DNA from: Amoebidium appalachense
Taxonomy: Eukaryota; Ichthyosporea
Assembly (NCBI GenBank): GCA_963693365.1
Contig: CAVNZM010000006.1
Location: forward strand, 6,882,001-6,946,000
Length of the DNA: 64,000 nt
Direction of reading: 5' to 3'
The notes under the pieces: model-generated
What the model was told of the DNA's origin: nothing
Seen by the model: only the letters and a program-made list of their open reading frames with translations
Database searches by the model: none
Shown here: positions 47,300 through 57,759 of the stretch, piece by piece
Numbering within the stretch: the first letter of the stretch is position 1
How the letters are laid out: every line of letters begins with the position of its first letter
Program-made: the position numbers and the translations under genes

Positions 47300-48907
47300 G
47301 TATTTATCGGTGTGGTCTATCAGCACACCGTTTGCTGACTGGGCATGGCAGGTTGCAGTGGTGCACAGCACGGAGGGCAAACCTCGAGGCTACGCATTTG
47401 TCGAGTTTGAGCACGAGCGCGACATGCGCTGTGGGTGTCCCCCCCCCCCCCCCCCCCCCCCCCCCCACCTTACCTCCCTTTACACCCGGATCGGCTCTGC
47501 TTCTGATGCATGCTCGTTATGGGTGCTCTTCAGCTGCTTTCTGTTTTGTGGGTCCCTGTGAAGGTGTACTGTGTATTCTGACACACATCCTCCCCTTCCC
47601 CTTCCCCTTCCCCCAGCCCCACTCCTCTCACGCGTAGCTCTAGAACTGACGGTACAATGCTTGAAGACTTCCAAATTCGAGTGCCTAGCCACACGCCGAC
47701 ACCATCTGCACACGGGCGTGTGATTTTACGTGGGTGTGGGTGGTAGCGTTGTAATGGATGACATTGTCGTGTGAGTATATTGTGATCTGGCTGGTCTACT
47801 CCATTCAGAGATCCCCCCCCCCCCCCCCCCCCCCAATCACCCCCTCTTTTTTTGTTGTTGTTGTTGGGGGGGGGGGGGGGGGGGGGGGGGGAGGGAGGGG
47901 GGGTCCCAGAGCCATGGCAGTATTGGTGCATGTGGGGGCATGCATATGCACACTGGGGTGGATTGCATTTTATACATGGGGTGTTGGTGCTGACCTTGTC
48001 ACAGCGGCCTACAAGCATGCGGAGGGCATGAAGATTGATGGCCGCCGCATTCTGGTCGACGTCGAGCGTGGGCGCACAGTCAAGGGGTGGCTGCCCCGCC
48101 GCCTAGGTACGTGTGGACCCCCGAGGGGAGGGAGTCGGGGGGTAGGAGGGGGGCCGGGGGGGGGGGGGGGGGAAGGGGGGTTAGGGTTGCTGATTGGGCT
48201 TTGATGGTGCAGGGGGTGGCCTGGGAGGCACACGGCGGGGGTGGTGATGACGTCAACATCAAGCACGGGGGCAGAGAGGCCTCACAGGGCAACGTGGCTA
48301 CAGCGGCAATGTCAGACCATGAGGATAGGAGGGACAGGGACAGGAGGGACAGCCATGGTATGCACATGCATGCCACGGGGAAAAGGGGTTTTTCTTTTTT
48401 TCTTTTCTTTTTAATTTCTTTTTCGTTCTTTCTTTCTTTCTTTCTTTCTTTTTTTGGGGGGGGGGAGGGGAGGGGAGAGAGAGAGGGGGGGGGGGGGGGG
48501 GAGGGACGGCAAAAGAGAGAGGGGGGGGGGGAGAACAATGGGCTTGTGATACAGGACGCTGTGCAGGACACACAACAAACTATGCCCCAAAGGAGGGGGG
48601 GGGGAGGGGGGGGGAGGGCTTCGGGCCATGTGCTAACTATATGGCAGCAGCAAGTCGGGACAGAGGCAGCGACAGGCGGCCATCGTACCGGGATGTGGAC
48701 AGGCCGGCAGAGGACAGAGACAGAGACAGAGAGAGAGATAGGGACAGAGACAGGGGGAGGGACAGAGACAGAGACAGAGACAGAGACCGTGATCGCGACC
48801 GCTATCGTGACCGGGGCAGAGACAGAGAGAGGGACCGCAGGTACGCACGTTGCATGTTGGGGGGCACAGACGGGGGGTGTGTGTGTGGTGGTGGTGGTGG
48901 TGGTGGT

Positions 48908-48946
<39 letters not shown>

Positions 48947-49068
48947 GTGAATGGACGTCTGTCTGGTATAGACAGACAGACAAGTTTGTATCTGGGTAAC
49001 TGTGCCTGTGCTGCATGCCCGAGCTTGTCTGCACCCAGTAACACATGTGGTTCCGCAAGGCCTGAAAT

Positions 49069-49113
<45 letters not shown>

Positions 49114-49128
49114 TATCACCGCAGGTAA
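43744..49128 (+). CDS. SNRNP70: U1 snRNP 70 kDa protein
   Basis: Exons: 43744-43859, 45302-45393, 45848-45902, 46158-46201, 46643-46705, 47352-47430, 48005-48106, 48213-48357, 48648-48840 and 49125-49128. The N-terminus [20 protein letters not shown], then [20 protein letters not shown], is the U1-70K segment that wraps the snRNP core. The RRM has RNP2 [11 protein letters not shown]1 [10 protein letters not shown] and HERDM, and continues [20 protein letters not shown] and [20 protein letters not shown], all signature U1-70K sequence. The RRM binds U1 snRNA stem-loop 1 in the nucleus. The C-terminus is a short RD-dipeptide domain. Exons 2 and 8 each need one G removed from a G run (45368-45373 and 48237-48241) to keep frame; both corrected frames restore family sequence, so I treat them as miscounts. 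The last exon supplies only G plus TAA. About 296 residues, shorter than the human protein. Confidence 0.95.
43905..44400 (+). repeat. (CA)n-rich repeat in SNRNP70 intron 1
   Basis: CA-rich sequence with several perfect (CA)n blocks, the longest about 45 bases near 44213-44268, filling the 5' half of intron 1 (43860-45301). Confidence 0.95.
45400..45533 (+). repeat. Poly(G), (GT)n, poly(G) tract
   Basis: G runs at 45400-45420 and 45496-45532 bracket a (GT)n block, in SNRNP70 intron 2 directly after its donor. Confidence 0.95.
45905..46080 (+). repeat. 38-bp tandem repeat in SNRNP70 intron 3
   Basis: About four and a half copies of a unit with CCCATATAGCCCCCATGCAT then GCCCGGCAC and AGTAGTGG. 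The array begins within five bases of the donor at 45903. Confidence 0.9.
46796..46846 (+). repeat. (GGGT)n and poly(G) tract in SNRNP70 intron 5
   Basis: GGTGGGTG repeats passing into about 47 G residues. A (GT)n block follows at 47233-47299 in the same intron. Confidence 0.95.
48905..49113 (+). repeat. Poly(G) and poly(C) runs in SNRNP70 last intron
   Basis: A GGT repeat and G run at 48886-48944 and a C run of more than 40 bases at 49070-49113 in the same intron. The two runs could pair in the transcript. Confidence 0.85.
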
Positions 49129-49394
49129 TAAGCAGCTGTGGATGGCACGGCAGGGGCTGATAAGGGGTGTCTGCTGCCGGCAGAGATGGGTGAGGGCCGG
49201 TGGGTATGCACACTGTGACAGCACAAGGCACGGCAAGGCGGGGAAACACTAGTGGCATAGACAGGCGGGGTACTAGGGGTGGGGGTCGGTTAGATTTGCC
49301 GTTGAAGGGAACTGCGAGAAGTTTGGTCGATTATCATTTCTTGATTGGATGGCGCTAGTGTTAGGTAAAGGTGTGTCTGCTTGTGTCCGTCGTG

Positions 49395-49464
<70 letters not shown>

Positions 49465-50890
49465 CTGCATGGTAAGTATCGGGTAAGAGTAGCCATGGAG
49501 GCGCAGACAGCACCGCTGGCCGGTTGCCCTGGTAAGTGCTGTGGGGTAAGCCACCCGGCCTGCCGCATGTGTGAATGTGATAAACCTGTTGAGCTTTCAA
49601 TGTATGATGGCTCCGACGGGGCAAGGTGTGCAGCCAGTCAGTAAGCTGCCATAATATGCACGTGTCGTGCACATGCCCATGCATGGGAACTGCGTGTGGT
49701 CTCCTGCCCGTGTTGTACATGTACGCGCACATGCATGGCCACTGCTTCCTGCCCGTGTGTGTGACTGTATGCATGCATGCGCACACCGTTTGGCCCACCC
49801 ACTGCGAAATCTGCCTGCGCAGCGTGGCCCTGTGGGCCCAATACATGTGCACGTGCTATCATAAAGATAATTGCCAGGGCCCGCTTCGAAAGGCGTACCC
49901 CTACTCATATGGTGCAGCCAAGCGTGGCTATGATAACTATGCACAAGTCTGGGTGATTACAAGAACCTCCTCCATCACGGGCCATGTACGTGCGCGCCTG
50001 CAGGGCCGGGTCAGCAGCTGCCAGTACTCGTCCCTATCGTAAAAACGATTTTTTTGAATTTCCTTATGTGTCGCGGACACAAAAGGAAAATCAAAAAAAT
50101 CGTTTTTGCGATAGGGAGCCCCTACGTCAGGATCCGGACATATCACTATCATAGGCTATGCACGATCATATGTACATCACCTATTAGCAGGCAACCGGCA
50201 TCATATGCACACGCACAGACACAGCCATGTAGTGCCATATGCACGCACACACACACCTGCAGCCAGGCTACGATCACACATGTGCACCGGTACGACGGTA
50301 CCAGTACGCACGGGTCTCAAATTTGCCACACAGCCTGTACATGTGGCGCACGTGCCTGGTGAAGTATTCCCGAGGTTCCATGACGTCACCGGGAGCCACT
50401 ATTAGAAACGCACCAATCAAAACCCAGTGGGCCAGTGGCTCGAATGTACAGAAAGCGGGTCGAGCCAACCTAGGCGGCTCGACGTATTGGATCTCGGTCC
50501 GAAAAGAATACCCGGTTATGTGTGTGGTGCATGCACCCTTTACAGATTGGTGGGGCTGCAAAGAGAAGGCTGAATTTATCACAACATATTATATAAAGAA
50601 GACTATAATCTCAGATGTTTCAAGGGCTGTGCATATGTCCTTGTGCAAATTTAAAGAAACTAAAGTTTGAACAGGTATCCGAGCCATTTCTGATTCGACC
50701 CGGATGAGCCGAAGAATGTGATCTGACGTGAGATAATAAATTGGGCTCACATGTCGCCCGTGCACGTGTACACCGTGACTGTGTGCATGTGTTCTCAGTT
50801 AGCTGCTTTCATGTTTTCTTGTGTGCAGGGGCTTTCATGTGCGTATAGGGCCCCTGTGCACTCCTTTTTATAGTATATAGAGCATTGAAG
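49129..50890. other. Intergenic region, SNRNP70 to RRM gene
   Basis: Unique sequence with a (GT)n block at 49399-49457, a long hairpin at 50031-50117, a TGACGTCA palindrome at 50381-50388 and an 8-bp inverted repeat (GTCGAGCC/GGCTCGAC) near 50459-50483. Open frames of up to about 140 codons occur on both strands but match nothing I know. The promoter of the RRM gene should lie near 50700-50890. Confidence 0.5.
50031..50117. ncRNA. Near-perfect 42-bp hairpin, small-RNA precursor or MITE
   Basis: Arms 50031-50072 and 50076-50117 are complementary at 39 of 42 positions, with one further U-G pair possible, around a three-base loop GCG. The outer end is TCCCTATCG pairing with CGATAGGGA (one T/G position next to it). 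It stands alone in unique sequence between two genes. It could be a hairpin-RNA or miRNA-like precursor, a miniature inverted-repeat element, or an extruding cruciform. No target-site duplication was evident. Confidence 0.45.
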
Positions 50891-53800
50891 ATGGCTGCGC
50901 TTACTGCCGCCACGCGCAGCGGGCGGCCTATGCGTTTGGTTGCTGAGCATGAGCTGCTTGCCGAGGTGACGGGCAAGCTCTACGACCTGGACTGCGTGCT
51001 GGGCCTGGACGGCTGGGATGACGAGTGCGTGCCCGCCCCCTGCGTGTGCCTGCGTGTGCCCCCTGTGTGTGGCTATGCTGCTGTTGTCGTTGTGTGTGTT
51101 TGGGCATGGTTTTGGCTCTGCTCTAAGGCTGGGGTTCGCCAGATCTTCGGATCCACCATGAAGTTCATGGCAATGCTGTTCGTGCAGCTGTATTTGATTA
51201 TATCTTATTAGTATGTGCCTGCGTAGCTGTGCGTGGCTTTGCCTCTGTGTGTGTGTCTGTGCGCTAAGCAAGGTGCAGGTTGGAGGACGTGGGGGACTGG
51301 CTCAGCACACCCAGCCCTGCCAGCAGCACCAGCGGGTCGCAGGTGGTGACGGCCTGTGTGCACGACCTGCCCAGCGCCCCGGCACACACAGTGGCTGCGG
51401 CCGGCCAAGTGCCCGTGTCTGATTCGTCTACCCCGGCAGGGTCGTTTTTGGCCACCCCCCAGCACAGCCCCCCGGCAGACCAGCATAACCCCCCTGCGAA
51501 CCAACACACGGTAACACTTATGGAGTCCCAGCCCCAGCCAGACGGTGCGGACCTGCACAGTGAGAGTGGGCCAGCCAGCGTGCAGGTGGCAGAGGGAGAG
51601 CCGGGTGAAGGCACCAGGCAGGAGGCCACACAGCAGGCCGAGGCTGCAGGCACATACACAGCTACATGGGGACAGGTGCACGTGCCCACAATGCCTGCGC
51701 CAGCACCCCAGGAGGAGGAGGATGACGACCTTCCCTCTCTGCCCTCGGCTGCTGCCCCCCCACCCCCGCCAGCCAAACCCGCCCTGCCCACCGTGCTCTA
51801 CATACCCCCCCCACCGGTTAGCGGCCACTCGCAGCTGGAGGGGCGTGCACACTGTGTGTATGGGCCCTATGCACAGGCCCTGGGTGCACGCAGCCAGCAG
51901 GCCACTTCACGTAGCCCCTCCCCCCCCGAGCACAACCTGCTCTTGCAGCACGCACTTCTCGGGGACGGCACGGAGACAGACGAGAGCTCCCGGCCCACCA
52001 CCCCAACCACCCCCACTACCCCGGGCACGTCGGGGGGGGGAGGAGGGCGGGGTGCGGCGCAAGAAGAAGCGGGAGCTGGCCACGTATTTGCGGGACAGGG
52101 GCATGGGCAGCAGGCCCGGCACACCCACAGGCCGCCAGCACATGGCGGCTGTGTCGCCCACGGTCAGCAACGTGTGCCCTGAGGACAGCCCGTGGATGGA
52201 CTTCAGGCTGGTCTTCGACCCCATACTGAGTGGCATGGTCGGGCCAAACGGCCTGCCCACCCGGCCACCCATCTACCACGCCATACATTGCCGCCACACA
52301 GAGGTGCGTGTGAGCCACAGAGCAGGGGGAGAGAAAGGGGGGGGGGGGGGGGGGGGGGAAGGGGGCACAGGGCCTGACTGGGGTTGCAGAATGTGTGCAC
52401 GAAGAAGGACCCCCGCAGCACGGCGCCATCACCCCGGCGGCTGTTCCTTGCCGAGGTGCCTGCGTTTGCACGGCCAAACCTCATGGCTGGCCTGGTGGCT
52501 GGCCCGGCTGCACCCCTGCCCCGGGCACCCACACCCACCTCGGCCCCACAGAGCAGGGCAAGCAGCCCGGCAACCGTCCTGACTGCAGGGTGAGTGGCTG
52601 CACGGGCATGCACGGGCACATGGGCACGTAGACACAAGGGACGAAATTCTTGTACCGTGCATGCACGAGGCATAATAGTTCTTGTACCTTGCATACACAC
52701 GGGCATAGCGTTTCTTGTTCCATGCGTGCACACGGGCATAGTATTTTTTGTGCCGTGTGTGCACGCGGGCATAATAATTCGTGTACCGTGCGTGCACGCG
52801 GGCACTAAAATAGTTTGCCATGCACGCTTGCGTGCATAATAACTCTCGTACCATGCATGCACGCGAGCATAATACTTCTTGTACCATGCATGCACGAAGG
52901 CACGAAAATTATTTACCATGCACATGTGGGCACGAAAGTTTTTTACCATGCATGCACATGGGCTAGAAAATGAAAATCGTGCCACATACACAAGCACGTG
53001 GGCATGATAGTTCTTGTACCACGCATGCATGTTGGCACGAAATTCTCTGTACTCTGCATGTATGCATGTGCACGTCACACAACACACACACTGGGGGGTG
53101 GGGAGGGAGGGTATGTCTATATGCACAGCACACACTGTGAGGCGACTTTGCATGTGTGCCACTATGCTGCCAGATTACACCACACTGGCACCTACACACA
53201 CGTTGGCAGTGGCTGGGAGCATGATGGGGTACACCTGCATTATTGCACACACTGTAAGTGCCAGACCACACGTCCCTACACACATTTATAGGCACACACG
53301 ATACGCCTTTGTGTGTGTCCATGGCCCATACACTCATTCAATACACGTACATGCACACAGGCAACAACATTCAACCCGCCTATGTATGTATGTGCTTTCA
53401 CATTCTCCCTTGGCCATATAGCATGCCTTGCCCCTGCCTTTTCAGGCCCACACATACATAACAGCAGGCACACACTGTACCTGCTTATGTGTGTTGCCCA
53501 CAGCCACACCAACGCATGCACAAACATTTTCTGTGTCTTTGTGCCCATAGCATGCACATGCACGTGCACACACCCCCTGGCCCTGTGTGCTGTGCACTGA
53601 TTGTGGCCACAGCACCCGCAGCAGCAGCCAATCCCCCCTGGCCCCCACGGTCGAGTCAGGCCCCCTGCAGGACCAGTGGGCCCAGCAGCAGACCACATGG
53701 TCACAGAGCCAGCAGCAGGGCCAGCAAGGGCAGCAGCAGGCGCACATGCAGCAGCAACAGCTGCCGCCACAGCAGATGCCCCAGCAGATGCAACAGATGC

Positions 53801-55994
53801 CGCCCCAGCAGATGCAACAGATGCCCCAGCCAGGACCCGTGCAAATGCAGCAGATGCACCCGCAACAGATGCAACCAATGCCACAGCACATGCAACAGCA
53901 GATGCAACAGATGTCGCAGATGCCCCCCCAGCAGATGATGCAGCAGATGCACCAGGTGCCCCAGCCAGGGCCCATGCAGCAGATGCACCCCCAGCAGATG
54001 GCCTCGCACGTGCAGCCGATGGCGCAGGCCACACCGCCCCGTGCCCTGCAGGCCACTCAGCATGCTGCCCCACCAGCAGCCCACCTACCACCCCAGCACA
54101 GTCAGCCAGCCCCCCAGGCCAGCCCCCAGCGCCATAGTGGGCCAGCAGGCAGTGAGGGCCAGGGGGCAGCAGGGAGGCAAAAGCGCAGCAAACCGGACAG
54201 TGACAGGGGCCAGGCTGGGCAGGCCAAGGCCGGGCGGTGGGAGTACGAGGAGGAGACCTGCTTGGAGGAGGGCCACTGGGCCCCCCCACAACAGCAGCAG
54301 CAGCCGTGGGCACAGCAGACCACGAGCACATCTTCACAGATCCACAGAGAGTGGTTCGAGGCAGTGGCCAAGGACACACAGAGGAGGGGGGGCAGGGGGG
54401 TGGGCCGCAACACCAGTGGTAGCAGTGGGGAGGAGAAGGACGAGGCACGGCTCAAGACGGTGTTTGTGGGGGATCTGCCCCAGGGCACTAGCAAGGATGA
54501 GCTGGGCCAGCTGTTTGAGCCTCATGGTGTGGTGGAAGAGCTCAGAATATTCCCGGGCAAGAAGTATGTCACGATGTCTTGGATTGAGGGGGGGGGGGGG
54601 GGGGGGGGGGGGGGATGGTGTCCTGGGGAGAGGGAGGGAATGATGGGCCACGGTGGGAAGGGAGGGGGGGGGGAGAGGGGGGGGGAGTGCGGCATAATTT
54701 ATTGGGAAAGGTTATTGCTGAGGGGCAAACTACACACATCATGGCGGGGCTGTGCAGGGTTTGACTCGGTGTGAAGCTATGTGTTTGTGGTGTACGCCAT
54801 TTCCATATGGTTTGTGCAGCTATGCGTTTGTGGTGTAGATGATTGCCTAATATGGGATGTGCAGCTATGCGTTTGTGGTGTAGATGATTGCCTAATATGG
54901 GGTGTGCAGCTATGCGTTTGTGGTGTAGATGGTTGCCTAATATGGGGTGTGCAGCTATGCGTTTGTGGTGTAGATGGTTGCCTAATATGGGGTGTGCAGC
55001 TATGCGTTTGTGGTGTAGATGGTTGCCTAATATGGGGTGTCCAGCTATGCGTTTGTGGTGTAGATGATTGCCTAATATGGGGTGTGCAGCTATGCGTTTG
55101 TGGTGTAGATGCTTGCCTAATATGGGGTGTGCAGCTATGCGTTTGTGGTGTACATGATTGCCTAATATGGGGTGTGCAGCTATGCATTTGTGGTGTAGAT
55201 GATTGCCTAATATGGGTGTGCAGCTATGCGTTTGTGGTGTAGATGCTTGCCTAATATGGGGTGTGCAGCTATGCGTTTGTGGTGTACACGTGCTTCGAGC
55301 ATGCCGAGAGGGCCATCTCAGCCATGGACGGGTTCTTCTACCGCGGCAACCAGCTGCGGGTTGCCCGGGGTGGCCGTAGAGGTTTCTGCAAGAGAGAGTG
55401 GACAGACACGGGTATGTGCTTGGCTGGGGTGGGGGTGAGGGGGAAGGGGGGGGGGGGGGTTGGTTGGCGATATATGTGGAATGGTTCTTGTGTGTGTGAT
55501 GGGACCTGGGTGTGTTTGCATGTACGTGTATGTGTGTGTCTATGTGATGGGATCTGGGTGTGTTTGCATGTACGTGTATGTGTGTGTCTATGTGATGGGA
55601 TCTGGGTGTGTTTGCATGTACGTGTGCTGTGGAGCAGCAGGAATCCTTGGCCATGGTTGCTGGTCCCCCGTGTACATAGGGCCTGAGTGGGCACGTATTG
55701 GCTGTGTGCACGTTTGTGCTCGGTTGATTCCGTACAGTTTTTAGACTGGTGGTGGTAGGCGGGCCTTTGATAGGGGTAGGCCGTGCGGTAATGCCAGGCC
55801 ATGGGGGTGGGGGGTGGGTGGGTTTGGGGGGGGGGGGGGGGGGGGGAACCACTGTCGTGGATTTTTGTTTGCTGAGACTGACTTTTTCTGCGACTGCAGA
55901 CACAAACACCACCAACACCCGTGCTGGGGGCGAGTCTGGAGGAGGGGGCTCGTTTGATGACGAGTTGAGAGCCCTACTGAAGCGAAAGCGCTAA
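50891..55994 (+). CDS. Large RRM protein with Q/M-rich domain
   Basis: Exons: 50891-51024, 51279-52303, 52390-52589, 53613-54563, 55269-55411 and 55900-55994 (TAA), all in phase once one G is removed from the run 52032-52040. About 848 residues. The N-terminus (MAALTAATRSGRPMRLVAEH) is followed by an acidic P/S/T-rich region, a basic patch (VRRKKKRELATYLRDRG), a conserved-looking block (DSPWMDFRLVFDPILSGMVG), then a long domain of QQMP/QQMQ repeats. One RRM lies near the C-terminus: RNP2 is in KTVFVGDLPQGTSKDELGQL and RNP1 in YAFVVYTCFEHAERAISAMD. The protein ends FDDELRALLKRKR. An RNA-binding nuclear role is likely; the low-complexity Q/M domain suggests condensate or coactivator behaviour, by inference. 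I do not recognise an ortholog. The intron that splits the RRM is made of copies of the exon 5 acceptor (see 54775). Confidence 0.88.
52620..53060 (+). repeat. Diverged 33-bp minisatellite in RRM gene intron 3
   Basis: About 11 to 12 diverged units containing CATGCACG, GGGCATAATA or GGCACGAAA, and TTCTTGTACC, in the intron 52590-53612. Confidence 0.85.
54775..55268 (+). repeat. 45-bp tandem array of duplicated 3' splice sites
   Basis: Ten copies of a 45-base unit precede the real acceptor at 55268. Copies of the exon start CTATGCGTTTGTGGTG begin at 54820, 54865, 54910, 54955, 55000, 55045, 55090, 55135, 55180 and 55224, and the true exon at 55269; a degenerate copy without CAG lies at 54775. 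Each unit carries a branch-point-like CCTAAT about 15-17 bases before its CAG and then the first 16 exon bases, which encode the RNP1 residues YAFVV. In decoys the next codon is a stop (TAG); at 55135 TAC is followed by an in-frame TAA a few codons on. The true exon reads TAC-ACG. Confidence 0.95.
55497..55625 (+). repeat. Three-copy 46-bp repeat in RRM gene intron 5
   Basis: Three near-identical units starting GATGGGATCTGGGTGTGTTT and ending GTGTGTCTAT, in the intron 55412-55899. Confidence 0.9.
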
Positions 55995-57225
55995 AAACGC
56001 CTGAAAGCAAGGAACGAACTTGTGTGAATGCTGGACATAGGCACCTGGCTGGGCCCGGGCACGTAGGCACATTTTGACGTATGCAACCCCCTGAGGGTGG
56101 GTCGAATGAAACGGCAGCAGCCTGCCCTGGTGGGGGGTTGCTGCACACGAAGAGGCTGGGTGTGATGTATGTTGGGTGGATGGTGGGAGGATGGTGCCTG
56201 CCCGGCCAGACCCGCAGAGGAAAAAATTAATGCATACGCAGGCCGGGGGCACACCTGGTTCCTCAGGTCCCTTATTGACTGTGTGTGGTGTTGTGCTGTT
56301 GTGTGTGTGGTTGGGTGGCAGCTCTATAGTGGTGGTCGAACACGATGACCTGTGCCTCGTATGTGTGTGTGCTTGGAGTGTGGTGGTGTTTGGGGGGAGG
56401 GGTGGGCTGTGTTTTCTTCTCTTTTTTCTTGTTTTTGCGCGTGGGGGGGGGGGGGGCCTGTGAGTGTGGTGTGTGTTGCCCCCCCTTCCCCCCCCCCCCC
56501 CCCTCCCCCGGGAGCTCCAGTGCACACTAGTACACACTGTGAGGAAGAAATCATCCGGACATGGGCGGGTCTTGGGCAACGAGTCGACGGATAACATGGG
56601 CAAGGTGAAGGGACGAGCATTGAGCATGGGCCTAGCATGTTCAGCAACACGAACACCCTCCCTTCCTGCACTCTTTCGTTAAACTAACGGCACGTCACCG
56701 GGTGCACATGGATGTAGTCGTGTTATCGATCGGCACGGCATGGCCAGCCATGGCACGATGTGATAGTGAAATGACGTGATCATGATGGTCACACGCGTCC
56801 CATGCATTCCCTCCACATTGCAAGCGCTATATTTTCTGAAGTGCTGCCCACGTGCACCTGGCAAGGGCACGGCCACCCACTGCCTACCATGCGTTTGCAC
56901 GTGGGCCCATACACGTGCACACACGCACAGCCACACCTATGTACATCAAATGTGCCTTATGGATGTCCGTATAAGCCCCCCGCGATATGCCCCTGACGGA
57001 TCAGGCCCGGCATGGCCTGATTGGATGGGTCAGATCCGAGGTGGTGTTGGTGTGCGTGCTGACTGAACATCGTCTGCATTGCGCTGTAGGCTTAGGGTTC
57101 ATGTTGGTTCTGTGCTTGCGTTTCGTAGGGCCTTTCACTTGCGGGCGTGTAGGAGCAGGGGAGCACACGAGCATTGTGGGTATGCCGTGTAGGGCGTAGC
57201 AGGCCGCAGGGCGGCACAAGCAAGC
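55995..57225. other. Spacer between RRM and LRR genes, weak exon pair
   Basis: Two plus-strand segments look exon-like: 56322-56358 (SIVVVEHDDLCL, bounded by CAG and GTATGT) and 56521-56682 (CTLVHTVRKKSSGHG to LPALFR and a TAA). They are phase-compatible, but no start, family or further exon was found, and the opposite strand is open too. The rest is unique sequence with a G run at 56444-56456 and C runs at 56480-56508. Confidence 0.25.
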
Positions 57226-57402
57226 ATGGCCACGGCACGGGATGGCTGCGGGGCAGTTCGCTGCTGCCAAGAGGACGAGCAGTCTGTGTTTGCAAAGGAC
57301 ACGGTGCTGCTCAAGAACAGGCGCCTGACTGCACTGCCTGAGTCGGCATACGCACACGCAGACAGGTGAGGTAGTGCCAGGGTGGTGGGGCCGAGTCTGT
57401 GC

Positions 57403-57435
<33 letters not shown>

Positions 57436-57704
57436 TGACTGTGTGCGTGGAGTTGGTTTGTGTGTGAGTGTGCCGCATGCAGTGTGTGTGTGTGTGTGCG
57501 TGTGCGTGTGCGTGTGCGTGTGCGTGTGCGTTCGTTCGTGCGTGCGTGCGGGTATGTGTGTGTGTGTGCGCGCGTGCGTGTGTGTGTGTAGGCGGGGGGT
57601 TGTGTGTGTGTGTGTGTGTGTGGAGTACGGTATGTACATCTGTCCCAAACTCGTTGTGTATGTGTGTGTGTGTGTGTGTGAATTCCTGTGCGTGTGTGGC
57701 CGGT

Positions 57705-57759
<55 letters not shown>

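Noticed and set aside
43744-49128. SNRNP70 as a pseudogene because of two frame breaks
   Set aside because: All ten exons keep splice sites and phases, both breaks are single extra G in G runs, and the same kind of break occurs in a neighbouring gene.
50239-50670. Open frame of about 140 codons in the SNRNP70-RRM spacer, with a 100-codon frame opposite
   Set aside because: No family resemblance, no splice signals, and both strands are open over the same stretch.
54777-55918. Minus-strand 449-codon frame with HHKRIAAHPILGN-type repeats
   Set aside because: It is the antisense of the 45-bp splice-site array plus introns of the RRM gene; the plus-strand exon model explains the region.
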